This document shows positions 35,223 through 43,499 of a stretch of DNA of 64,000 nt, one piece after another. Position 1 is the stretch's first letter; every line of letters starts with the position of its first letter. The position numbers were made by a program, and so were the translations under genes. The notes under the pieces were generated by a model. The model did no database searches and was not told where the DNA came from. It saw only the letters and a program-made list of their open reading frames with translations. Source of the DNA: Brachyspira hampsonii 30446 (lineage in GTDB: Bacteria > Spirochaetota > Brachyspiria > Brachyspirales > Brachyspiraceae). The DNA is taken from assembly GCF_000316195.1 (NCBI RefSeq), contig NZ_JH994111.1:1268532-1332531 (forward strand), read 5' to 3'.

Positions 35223-36824
35223 GTGAAAGTTATGAAAAAATATTTATTACACAAAATTTTTTTGATGATGCTATTTTCAATAGTATTTCTAAACTGTTCC
35301 GGCAGCTCAGATAATAAAGAAGCTGACAGAAAAGCAAATAATGAAGAATTAATATTTGTAAATTATAGGGATATAAGAGATTTAAATCCTCATTTGTATG
35401 CTGGAGAAATGTATGCTCAGGAAATGCTTTATGAAACATTAGTTAATATAGGTGAAAACGGATATGAACCTTGTCTAGCAGAAAGTTGGAATATAAGTGA
35501 TGACGGTAAAGTTTATACATTCAATATAAGAAAAAATGTTTATTTCTCTGACGGAGAGATATGTGATGCTAATGCTATAAAAGCTAATTTTGATGCCATC
35601 ATAGAAAATAAGGACAGACATACTTGGCTTGAGATGATGCATATATTGGATAAAGTTGAAGCAGTTGATGATTATACATTTAGGATTACTTTGACATCAC
35701 CTTACTACCCTATGCTTACAGAATTAGGAGTTACAAGACCATTTGCTATGATATCTCCAAAGGCTATGAAAAACGGTTCTACCAAAAATGGTGTTACTGA
35801 ATATATAGGTACTGGTCCTTATGTTTTAGCAGAATATGAAACAGATAAATATGCTGTTTTTGAAGCAAACACTAATTATTGGGGAGAAAAGCCAAAAATT
35901 AAAAGAATAAGAGTAAAAGTTATACCTGATAATCAGACTAGATTATTGGCTTTGGATAAAGGAGAAATAGATTTAATATTCGGCAAAAACATGATAGATT
36001 CTGATGCCATTAACAAATATAAGAATAATTCTAAATTTGTATCATCTTTATCAGCACCTACATCTACAAGACAAATAGTATTAAATACGACTCATGCAAT
36101 ACTATCCAATAATAATGTAAGAAAAGCATTACAGCATGCCACAGATAAAAAAGCTATATCAGATGGAATATTCTACGGATTAGAACCTCCTGCAGATACA
36201 TTATTTTCAAAAACAGTTCCATACTGTGATGTAAATCTTATACCATATGAATATAATATTGAAAAGGCAAAACAATTATTAGAAGAGGAAGGCTGGATTG
36301 AAGGAAGCGATGGCATAAGAGAAAAAAACGGACAAAAATTAAGTTTGAATATTTTATATAACAGCGACAGTGTAACAGAAAAAACTATATCTGAGTATTT
36401 GCAAGCTGAATATAAAAAGATAGGTGTTGATATTAATATCACAGGTGAAGAAGAACAATCTTACAGAGATAATATGAAAGCAGGTAATTTTGATATGGTA
36501 TTTAATATTTGCTGGGGTTCTCCTTATGATCCTCAGTCATCATTAGCTGCTATGCGTCAAAGGGTATATGGTGATTACGCTGCTCAGCAAGGTCTTCATG
36601 ATAAAAAAGAAATAGATGAGGCTATAACTAAAATTCTTTTAAGTGTAGATGATGATGAGAGAAAGAAACTGTATAACTTTGTTTTAAGCAGGCTTCATGA
36701 GGATGCAGTTTATATACCATTAACATACGAATGTAATAAAGCTGTTTATACTTCTGATTTAAAAAATGTACAATTTGCACAAACACAATATGAAGTACCT
36801 TTTTGGCTTATGTATTTTAATTAA
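35223..36824 (+). CDS. nikA: NikA-like nickel/peptide-family substrate-binding lipoprotein
   Basis: A 533-residue solute-binding protein (SBP family 5) with a lipoprotein signal ending FLNC at Cys25. It resembles E. coli NikA more than peptide binders: LNPHLYAGEMYAQEMLYE, DRHTWLEMM, IGTGPYVLAEYE, NYWGEKPKIKRI, GEEEQSYRDN, CWGSPYDPQSSLAAMR and LHEDAVYIPLTYE. NikA's Arg near RHTWLE is kept, but the residue aligned by eye with its metal-contacting His416 (in SHADFQAQQGL) is Tyr in RVYGDYAAQQGL, so metal coordination may differ. GTG start with GGAG seven bases upstream. First gene of a seven-gene operon. Confidence 0.8.
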   Translation: MKVMKKYLLHKIFLMMLFSIVFLNCSGSSDNKEADRKANNEELIFVNYRDIRDLNPHLYAGEMYAQEMLYETLVNIGENGYEPCLAESWNISDDGKVYTFNIRKNVYFSDGEICDANAIKANFDAIIENKDRHTWLEMMHILDKVEAVDDYTFRITLTSPYYPMLTELGVTRPFAMISPKAMKNGSTKNGVTEYIGTGPYVLAEYETDKYAVFEANTNYWGEKPKIKRIRVKVIPDNQTRLLALDKGEIDLIFGKNMIDSDAINKYKNNSKFVSSLSAPTSTRQIVLNTTHAILSNNNVRKALQHATDKKAISDGIFYGLEPPADTLFSKTVPYCDVNLIPYEYNIEKAKQLLEEEGWIEGSDGIREKNGQKLSLNILYNSDSVTEKTISEYLQAEYKKIGVDINITGEEEQSYRDNMKAGNFDMVFNICWGSPYDPQSSLAAMRQRVYGDYAAQQGLHDKKEIDEAITKILLSVDDDERKKLYNFVLSRLHEDAVYIPLTYECNKAVYTSDLKNVQFAQTQYEVPFWLMYFN

Positions 36825-36847
36825 TATATCTTATAGGATTTAGTATT

Positions 36848-37786
36848 ATGAAAGCATATATTATAAAAAGAATATTAGTTACAATACCGCTTTTATTCGG
36901 CATTACATTATTAAGTTTTTTCTTTATTAATTTAATACCTTCAGATCCTGCTGAGGTAGTTTTAAGAGTACAGCAGGTCCCTATTATTTCAGAAGAAGCT
37001 ATAGAGCAAATGCGTGAGGAATTAGGTTTAAATGACCCTTTCTTTGTTAGATACTTTAGATGGATATTAGATTTTTTAAAATTGGATTTAGGTGTAAGTT
37101 ATACAAATCCTTCAAGAACAGTTGTTGGAGAAATAGCAAGGTCGTTACCTGCAACTTTGCAGCTTGCATTTCTATCACTTGTGTTTGTTATAGTTTTAAG
37201 TCTGCCAATAGGTTTTTTTAGTGCGGTTTATAAAGACAGTATATTTGACAGACTAATAAGATTTATAGTATTTTCTACAACGGCAATGCCGGCTTATTGG
37301 ATAGGTCTTCTTTTAATATGGTTTGTAAGTATAAAGTTAGACTTACTTCCTACAAGCGGTAATGGTACTTGGGCTCATGCTATACTCCCTGCAATAACAA
37401 TATCAATAACATATATATCTACATATATAAGGCTTATAAGAAATAATATGCTTGAAAATATGAAAGAAGATTATGTATTGTATGCAAATGCAAGAGGATT
37501 AAAACAGAGAATAATATTAGTAAAACATATATTAAAAAATTCTCTTCAGTCTTGCATAACCGCAATAGGTATGAGCATACCTCAGTTAATATCTGGTACT
37601 ATAGTTGTTGAAAATGTATTTGCCTGGCCTGGTGTAGGAAGATTATGTATAGCATCCATATTTAATAGAGATTATCCTGTTATACAAGCATATATATTAA
37701 TGACAGGTATTTTATTTGTATTCTTCAATTTAATTTTTGATATTGTACAAAGAATAGCTGACCCTAGACTTAGAATAGGAGAATAA
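36848..37786 (+). CDS. nikB: NikB-like ABC transporter permease
   Basis: A 312-residue inner-membrane permease of the DppB/NikB type. It begins MKAYIIKRILVTIPLLFGIT, the usual family N-terminus, and has about six membrane segments. The cytoplasmic EAA loop that contacts the ATPase is YANARGLKQRIILVKHILKN (about residues 215-234). SGTIVVENVFAWPGVGRL is the usual C-terminal motif. It follows the binding protein by 23 bases and precedes nikC by 5 bases. Confidence 0.88.
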   Translation: MKAYIIKRILVTIPLLFGITLLSFFFINLIPSDPAEVVLRVQQVPIISEEAIEQMREELGLNDPFFVRYFRWILDFLKLDLGVSYTNPSRTVVGEIARSLPATLQLAFLSLVFVIVLSLPIGFFSAVYKDSIFDRLIRFIVFSTTAMPAYWIGLLLIWFVSIKLDLLPTSGNGTWAHAILPAITISITYISTYIRLIRNNMLENMKEDYVLYANARGLKQRIILVKHILKNSLQSCITAIGMSIPQLISGTIVVENVFAWPGVGRLCIASIFNRDYPVIQAYILMTGILFVFFNLIFDIVQRIADPRLRIGE

Positions 37787-37791
37787 TAAAG

Positions 37792-38616
37792 ATGTTAAAA
37801 AGATTTTTAGATAATAAAATTGCTTTTGGATGTACAGTATTTATATTGCTTATAGCTTTAATCGGAATATTAGCTCCATTAATTGCTCCTAATGATCCTT
37901 ATGCCAATAATATATTAAATAAATTTGCTGGTATATCAAAAGAATATCCTCTTGGTACAGATCAGCTTGGAAGATGCATATTATCAAGAATGATATATGG
38001 AATAAGATATACTTTATTTTTATCTTTATTAACAATGCTTGGTACTATAGCACTAGGTACTTTAATGGGTATACTTGCTGGTTATTTTAAGGGAGCTGTT
38101 GATGAAGTGATAATGAGAATAGTAGATGTAATGCTTTCATTTCCAAGTCAGATAATGATACTTGCTGTTGTAGCTTTGCTTGGAGTTGATATTGCAAATG
38201 TTATTATAGCGAATGTATTTATTAAATGGGCTTGGTATTCAAGAATGATAAGAACTAATGTATTAAAATATAGAGAAAAGAATTTCGTTTTATTTTCAAA
38301 AACGGTAGGTTCTCCTTCCAGATTTATATTATTTAATCATATGGTTCCTTCAATATCATCTGAAATGATAGTGCTTGCCACTTTGGATACAGGATGGGCT
38401 ATATTAAATATATCTACATTATCATTTTTAGGCTTAGGAGTTCAGGCACCTATACCAGAATGGGGAGCTATGCTTAATGAAGCAAAAAATGTAATGACTA
38501 CTAATCCTAAGCAAATGATAGTACCTGGTATTGCAATAGTATTTTTGGTAGCTTCATTTAATATGCTTGGAGATGCTTTAAGAGATGTTCTTGATCCTAA
38601 AGAAAGCAGAGCGTAA
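37792..38616 (+). CDS. nikC: NikC-like ABC transporter permease
   Basis: A 274-residue permease of the DppC/NikC type with about five to six membrane segments. IAPNDPYANN, YPLGTDQLGRCILSRMIYG (the conserved D-x-x-G-R-D-x-x-S/S-R-x-x-x-G region), the EAA-type loop FSKTVGSPSRFILFNHMVPS and LSFLGLGVQAPIPEWGAML are all family features. It forms the membrane channel with NikB. Confidence 0.88.
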   Translation: MLKRFLDNKIAFGCTVFILLIALIGILAPLIAPNDPYANNILNKFAGISKEYPLGTDQLGRCILSRMIYGIRYTLFLSLLTMLGTIALGTLMGILAGYFKGAVDEVIMRIVDVMLSFPSQIMILAVVALLGVDIANVIIANVFIKWAWYSRMIRTNVLKYREKNFVLFSKTVGSPSRFILFNHMVPSISSEMIVLATLDTGWAILNISTLSFLGLGVQAPIPEWGAMLNEAKNVMTTNPKQMIVPGIAIVFLVASFNMLGDALRDVLDPKESRA

Positions 38617-38637
38617 TTTTATTTAATAGGACTCAAT

Positions 38638-39465
38638 ATGAATGAAAATATTTTAGAAATAAAAAATCTCAATGTTTATTTTAGAGAAAAAAATAATAAT
38701 ATAAAAATAATAGATAATGTTTCTTTTTCTATTAAAGAAGGAGAATGTTTAGGTATATTGGGAGAAAGTGGAAGCGGTAAAAGTATGACTATAAAATCTA
38801 TACTTCGTCTGCTTGATAATAATTTTCATGTAGAAGGAAAAGCTTTTTTTAATGATATAGATTTAATAAAAGAAAGTGCAGGCAATATAAGAAAATTAAG
38901 AGGTAACGATATATGCATGATACTTCAAAATCCTATGACATGTTTTGACCCGCTTTATAGAATATATAATCAAATGGAAGAAACTTTTGCAGAACATACT
39001 AATTTAAATAAAGAAGAAATATATAAAAAATGCATAGACACTTTAAATATAATGAAAATAAGAAATCCTGAAGACACAATAAAAAAATATCCGCATCAGC
39101 TTAGCGGCGGTATGCTTCAGAGAATAATGATAGGACTAGCATTATCATTAAATCCAAAACTTCTTATAGCAGATGAGCCAACTACTGCGATAGATTCTAT
39201 TAGTCAAAATGCTATTATGAATGAGTTTATAAGAATAAAAAAAGAAAATAAAGTTTCTATGCTATTTATATCGCATGATCTAGGGATATTATCAAAGATA
39301 TCGGATAAGATGATAGTAATGAAAAAAGGAAAAATATTAGAAAATGCTTCTGTAGCAGATATAATATTCAATAGTAAAGATGATTATACAAACTCTTTAG
39401 TATCAAAGAGAATGTCTGTTATGAAAAAATTTAATGAAATAGTTTACGGAGATAAAATATCATGA
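38638..39465 (+). CDS. nikD: NikD-like ABC transporter ATPase
   Basis: A 275-residue ATPase: Walker A GESGSGKSMT at about residues 41-50, signature LSGGMLQR, Walker B LLIADEPTTAID and the switch His in FISHDLG. The length is that of the short NikD form rather than the 330-residue OppD/DppD form with a C-terminal oligopeptide/dipeptide-transporter extension. Its stop overlaps the start of nikE by four bases (ATGA). Confidence 0.88.
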   Translation: MNENILEIKNLNVYFREKNNNIKIIDNVSFSIKEGECLGILGESGSGKSMTIKSILRLLDNNFHVEGKAFFNDIDLIKESAGNIRKLRGNDICMILQNPMTCFDPLYRIYNQMEETFAEHTNLNKEEIYKKCIDTLNIMKIRNPEDTIKKYPHQLSGGMLQRIMIGLALSLNPKLLIADEPTTAIDSISQNAIMNEFIRIKKENKVSMLFISHDLGILSKISDKMIVMKKGKILENASVADIIFNSKDDYTNSLVSKRMSVMKKFNEIVYGDKIS

Positions 39466-40331
39466 TAAATAATGAAATAATATTAGAGGCTAAAAATATT
39501 AAAGTAAGTTTTAGAAAAGAAAATCAAAAAAAAGTTTTTGGAAAGGAAAGACAGACTGTATTAAATAATGTTTCCTTTTATTTAAAAAAAGGAGAATGTC
39601 TTGGAATTATAGGAGAAAGCGGCAGCGGTAAAAGCACTTTAGGAAAGGTAGTATTGGGGCTTCAAAGACCTGAAAATGGAACAATCACTATAGACGGTAC
39701 AGATCTCTATAAATATAAAAATAAAAGAAATAAAAAAATAAGATATGATATCAGTGTTGTTTTTCAAGATTATGTCTCTTCTGTCAATCCTAGATTTACA
39801 GTTATGAGAGCTTTAGATGAGGCTATTAATGTCCATACCATAAATACAGGAGAAGAACTTGACAAAATAAATAGAAGAAATATGGCTATAGAACTTCTAA
39901 ATAATGTAGGATTAGATGAAAGTTTTTTGAATAGATATCCGCATGAATTAAGCGGAGGACAGCTTCAAAGAATTTGCATAGCAAGGGCGGTAGCGGTTCA
40001 CCCAAAAATAATTTTATTAGATGAAGCAGTAAGTTCATTAGATGTTTCTACTCAAACTCAGATTATGGATTATTTAATGAATTTAAGAAATATATATAGC
40101 TTTTCTTATATATTCATAACGCATGATTTATCTACGATAACATATTTATGCGATAGGGTATTATTCTTTAATAGCGGAAATATTGTAGAAGAAGTAGATG
40201 ATATAAAAGAACTTAATAATGTAAAAACAGAATATGCAATTGAACTGCTTAATTCGGTAAAAGCATTTGATATAGTAAATATATCCAAAGATTTGAAAAA
40301 AGAAGAAAAATATATACAAAAGGCAGTATAA
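39462..40331 (+). CDS. nikE: NikE-like ABC transporter ATPase
   Basis: A 289-residue ATPase: Walker A GESGSGKSTLGK, signature ELSGGQLQR, Walker B IILLDEAVSSLDVST and the switch His in FITHDLS. The insert FGKERQTVLNNVSFYLKKGE before Walker A is typical of NikE/DppF-type subunits. It would pair with NikD to energise the NikBC channel. The MATE gene follows 15 bases later. Confidence 0.88.
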   Translation: MINNEIILEAKNIKVSFRKENQKKVFGKERQTVLNNVSFYLKKGECLGIIGESGSGKSTLGKVVLGLQRPENGTITIDGTDLYKYKNKRNKKIRYDISVVFQDYVSSVNPRFTVMRALDEAINVHTINTGEELDKINRRNMAIELLNNVGLDESFLNRYPHELSGGQLQRICIARAVAVHPKIILLDEAVSSLDVSTQTQIMDYLMNLRNIYSFSYIFITHDLSTITYLCDRVLFFNSGNIVEEVDDIKELNNVKTEYAIELLNSVKAFDIVNISKDLKKEEKYIQKAV

Positions 40332-40346
40332 TTTTATAATAAAAAG

Positions 40347-41669
40347 ATGCATAACAATATAAAAAATTTAATAAAAGATTCTGATTATATAAAAATATTA
40401 ATACCTTTTGTAATATCTACAATGACTCAGCCTCTTTTGGGAGCAGTAGACACAGCAGTTGCAGGAAGATTAGGTAATCCAGCATATATAGCAGGAGTAT
40501 CAGTTGGAAGTGTTATTTTTAATACTATATATTGGGTGTTTGGATTTCTTAGAGTAAATACTACTTCATTTAGTGCTATGGCTTTGGGTACAGGAAAAAC
40601 TGAAGATAGAGCTTTTGCTTTTTTTCAGCCATTGTATATAGCATTATTTATATCATTTCTAATACTGATATTTCAGAAGGTTATTACTTTTTATACGGAA
40701 ATAACTTTTGATTTAGAAACAGAAGCCTTCAATGCATTTAATATATATTATAATGTGCTTATATGGGGAGCACCATTTTTACTGTCTAACTATGTAATGC
40801 TAGGATGGCTTATGGGACAGAGAAAAATAAAGGCTTCCCTAACAATGCAGATAAGCGGAAATGTATTAAATATGACATTAGATGTATTTTTTGCTATAAC
40901 ATTATCTATGGGAGTATTTGGAATAGCAGCTGCTACTCTAATATCTCAAATATCTTCTTTTTTAATTGGAATATTTTTTATTATTAAATATGGTAATTTT
41001 GGAAAAATTCATTTAAAAGATTTTACTAATCTATCTAAAATGAAAAAATCTTTAATTTCAAATCTATATTTAATGCTTAGAACTATATGTCTGATAGCAC
41101 AAATAAATATTTTTACCTCAAAAAGTGCATCTTTAGGTACTATATTAATTTCATCGAACTCTATACTTCTTCAGATACAATCTATAATATCATATATGTT
41201 TGATGGAATAGCTAATACTTCAAGCGTTTATAGCGGAAAAGCTTTTGGGGCTAAAGATCAATATTTATTAAAGGCAGCAATAATAAAAAATATAAAATAT
41301 AGTATTATATTTGTAATATTATTAACTGCTTTATATTTAATTTTTAATAAAACTTTTATCAATTTATTTACCAATAATATTGAAGTTTTAAGTTACTCTT
41401 ATAAATATTATTTCTGGGTAGCATTATACCCTATTGTATCAGCAATAGGACTTACTTTTTACGGTATATTTACAGGGGCTTCTTTTAATAAAGCTGTGTT
41501 TATATCGACTTTCTTAAGTTTATTATTATTTTTATTTGTACTTTTTGCGAGTTTTGATTATCTAAATAATAATGGGCTTTGGATTGCATTACTAGCTTTT
41601 TATTTTGGCAGAAGTATTTTTATACTGCCTTTTATAAAAAGTTTATTTAAAAAAATAAATAATAATTAA
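40347..41669 (+). CDS. MATE-family efflux protein, DinF-like
   Basis: A 440-residue, 12-segment membrane protein of the MATE family. The N-terminal helix pair contains LIPFVISTMTQPLLGAVDTA and VAGRLGNPAYIAGVSVGSVI, followed by FGFLRVNTTSFSAMALGTG, the pattern of the DinF branch. The central VLIWGAPFLLSNYVMLGWLM with GQRK also fits. MATE proteins export cationic or organic solutes using proton or sodium gradients. Its place within an import operon, between nikE and a deacylase, is unusual and suggests a linked substrate, for example a secreted metal chelator; that is speculation. Confidence 0.85.
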   Translation: MHNNIKNLIKDSDYIKILIPFVISTMTQPLLGAVDTAVAGRLGNPAYIAGVSVGSVIFNTIYWVFGFLRVNTTSFSAMALGTGKTEDRAFAFFQPLYIALFISFLILIFQKVITFYTEITFDLETEAFNAFNIYYNVLIWGAPFLLSNYVMLGWLMGQRKIKASLTMQISGNVLNMTLDVFFAITLSMGVFGIAAATLISQISSFLIGIFFIIKYGNFGKIHLKDFTNLSKMKKSLISNLYLMLRTICLIAQINIFTSKSASLGTILISSNSILLQIQSIISYMFDGIANTSSVYSGKAFGAKDQYLLKAAIIKNIKYSIIFVILLTALYLIFNKTFINLFTNNIEVLSYSYKYYFWVALYPIVSAIGLTFYGIFTGASFNKAVFISTFLSLLLFLFVLFASFDYLNNNGLWIALLAFYFGRSIFILPFIKSLFKKINNN

Positions 41670-41684
41670 AAATGGAGTAAAATA

Positions 41685-42644
41685 ATGAATAAAATAAAAA
41701 AAGAAATTAAAAAATTTATATGTAAAAGTACAGGAGAAGAGATAATATTTCCTATTGCGTATGTTGAAGGAAATACAAACAATAATAATAAAACTTTGGC
41801 TGTTATAGGAGGAATGCATGGAAGTGAATTTACAGGAATAGAAGCCGCAATAAAACTATTAAATGATTTAGAAACAAATAAATTAGAAATAAACGGCAGA
41901 TTGATAATAACTACAATATTTAATATTCCTGCTTTTATGGAAAACAGAGCTTTCATTGTTCCAAATGATAATAAAAATCCATTAAGACTTTTTCCAGGTG
42001 AAGAAGATGGCAGCTATACTGAAGCTATGAATTATTATTTTTGGAATGAAGTTTTAAATGATGTTGATTACTGCATAGAACTTCATGGCGGAGACATACC
42101 AGAATCAATAGCTAACTGTATTTATGTTCCTATAGTAGAAAATGAAATAACAGACGGTATATCTAGAAAAATGGCTGAAGTATATAATATAAAATACATA
42201 ATAGATACGAAAATGAACAAAGATAATAAATACGGCGGAGCTTATAGCAGATTAGCTTTTAAAGGTATTCCTTCTATACTTACTGAAACAGGCGGAAATG
42301 GAATATTAGATGAATACAATACACAAGTTCATTATGACGGTATAAAAAATATTATGATTTATCTTGATATGCTTTCTAATGAAAAAATAAAAAATACAGA
42401 AGAAAAAGTTATATTGAATTATACAGGCTCAATAAAAGCTGACTGCAATGGAATGTGGTATCCTTTCGTAAAAACAGGAGATACTATTAAAAAAGGTGAT
42501 AAAGTGGGAGAAATAAGAGATTATTTTGGAAGCAAAATAAAAGATATAATATCTGACTATAATGGCATAGTATGTATATTAAAATCTAGCCCGTCTTTAA
42601 AAATAGATGATAGTTTAATAGAAATCAATGAAATAAAAGACTGA
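41685..42644 (+). CDS. Succinylglutamate desuccinylase/aspartoacylase-family zinc deacylase
   Basis: A 319-residue M14-like metallo-enzyme. The zinc-binding H-x-x-E is in VIGGMHGSEFTGIEAA (His then Glu three later), the third ligand His in YCIELHGGDIPESI, the Arg for substrate in PLRLFPG (N-x-x-R region) and a catalytic Glu in SILTETGGNGI. The C-terminal 80 residues form a small beta domain (YPFVKTGDTIKKGDKVGEIR) as in AstE/AspA proteins. It would remove an acyl group from an N-acylated amino acid-like substrate. Last gene of the nik-like operon. Confidence 0.85.
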   Translation: MNKIKKEIKKFICKSTGEEIIFPIAYVEGNTNNNNKTLAVIGGMHGSEFTGIEAAIKLLNDLETNKLEINGRLIITTIFNIPAFMENRAFIVPNDNKNPLRLFPGEEDGSYTEAMNYYFWNEVLNDVDYCIELHGGDIPESIANCIYVPIVENEITDGISRKMAEVYNIKYIIDTKMNKDNKYGGAYSRLAFKGIPSILTETGGNGILDEYNTQVHYDGIKNIMIYLDMLSNEKIKNTEEKVILNYTGSIKADCNGMWYPFVKTGDTIKKGDKVGEIRDYFGSKIKDIISDYNGIVCILKSSPSLKIDDSLIEINEIKD

Positions 42645-42746
42645 TTTAAAAACTAATTTCATTTATTAATTTTGTGTATTATGCATTCATTAACCCAGAT
42701 TATTTTCTATGTATTAAGTATGCCATATATTATAATAAAAATAAAG

Positions 42747-42788
42747 TTTTTTATCTATAAAAATGAGATGATTTTTATAGATAAAAAA
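42747..42788. terminator. Long perfect hairpin after the nik-like operon
   Basis: An 18-bp perfect stem, arms 42747-42764 and 42771-42788, with a 6-base loop GAGATG. The left arm begins with six T and the right arm ends with six A, so it is not a classic plus-strand terminator, although it is the only strong structure behind the operon. The rest of 42645-42994 is extremely AT-rich with no gene. Confidence 0.5.
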
Positions 42789-42994
42789 TAAAAAAAAGTA
42801 AAAATCGAAGTATTTAATATATAAAAATGAAAAATTTTAAAAAAATATGATTTTAAAGTGTGATAATTTTATACAAAAAAAGTAATTATATAATAATAAA
42901 TTATTATATATAGAAATATTATTTAATTATTAATAAAAAAATATATTTTATGTATTGCAAAAAATATAAAATATATTATATTATTTAATGTTCT

Positions 42995-43023
42995 TTGACA
43001 GTTTTATGTAACTTACATATTAA
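42995..43023 (+). promoter_or_regulatory. Consensus-like promoter facing the structured repeat array
   Basis: TTGACA at 42995-43000, a 17-base spacer and TATTAA at 43018-43023. Transcription would start near 43030, about 26 bases before the first repeat unit. No ORF of any length follows before the array, so the product would be non-coding. Confidence 0.6.
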
Positions 43024-43040
43024 TGTGAAAAGAATATAAA

Positions 43041-43054
43041 GGCTCAAAAAAGCC
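43041..43054 (+). other. Small hairpin before the first array unit
   Basis: GGCT-CAAAAA-AGCC forms a 4-bp stem two bases before unit 1 (one G lies between). It would be near the 5' end of the predicted array transcript. Confidence 0.4.
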
Positions 43055-43055
43055 G

Positions 43056-43109
43056 GTCTCGATACCCTACTACGCTCTGCGTGCCTTCGGCAATGTAGGA
43101 AAGCGGGAT
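43056..43109 (+). repeat. Array unit 1 (54 nt)
   Basis: Terminal stem plus two small arms: ACGC-TCT-GCGT and TGCC-TTC-GGCA, making a three-way junction. It is followed by a 29-base spacer (43110-43138). Confidence 0.85.
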
Positions 43110-43138
43110 CTAACTCTTGCATTAAATGAATAGGTTTG

Positions 43139-43193
43139 GTCTCGATACCCTACTCGCGCTGTGCGTACCTTCGGTAATGTAGGAAAGCGGGAT
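43139..43193 (+). repeat. Array unit 2 (55 nt)
   Basis: Same fold as unit 1 with arms GCGC-TGT-GCGT and TACC-TTC-GGTA. The G-C to A-T change in the second arm and A-U to G-U in the first keep the pairing. It is followed by a 28-base spacer (43194-43221). Confidence 0.85.
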
Positions 43194-43221
43194 TATAAAG
43201 TGAGCCACTAACCCCCCAAAC

Positions 43222-43340
43222 GTCTCGATACCCTACTCAAGACATTTGTCTTGGCTGTAAAAAAAATCGAGCCGCTGATAACTTCAGTTGTCAGCACCTT
43301 AAAGCGAGATTTTTTTATTAGCGATATAGGAAAGAGGGAT
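43222..43340 (+). repeat. Array unit 3 (119 nt, enlarged arms)
   Basis: First arm CAAGAC-ATTT-GTCTTG. The second arm is long: AAAAAAATC with GATTTTTTT around GAGC, a 9-bp hairpin GCTGATAAC-TTCA-GTTGTCAGC and TTAAAGCGA. The 3' motif has one change (AAAGAGGGAT). It is followed by a 28-base spacer (43341-43368). Confidence 0.8.
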
Positions 43341-43368
43341 TTAATTTTTGACAGGGAGATGCAATTTC

Positions 43369-43470
43369 GTCTCGATACCCTACTGTGAAAAAGTTTTGAG
43401 CGTCTGCAAGTTTACTTGACAGAGCATTTAGGCGAAAAACTTTTGAGCTTAATATATAGGAAAGCGGGAT
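43369..43470 (+). repeat. Array unit 4 (102 nt, enlarged arm)
   Basis: There is no separate first arm. The long arm pairs AAAAGTTTT with AAAACTTTT around GAGC, a hairpin TCTGCAAG-TTTA-CTTGACAGA (one bulged A) and TTTAGGCGA, the same internal plan as unit 3 with different stem bases. It is followed by a 29-base spacer (43471-43499). Confidence 0.8.
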
Positions 43471-43499
43471 TATTTTTTATTGATCCATATTTTTCTTCA

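Noticed and set aside
43056..43193. tRNA or tRNA-like gene
   Set aside because: Units 1 and 2 fold with several arms, but there is no anticodon loop, no TTCRA T-loop and no 7-bp acceptor stem.
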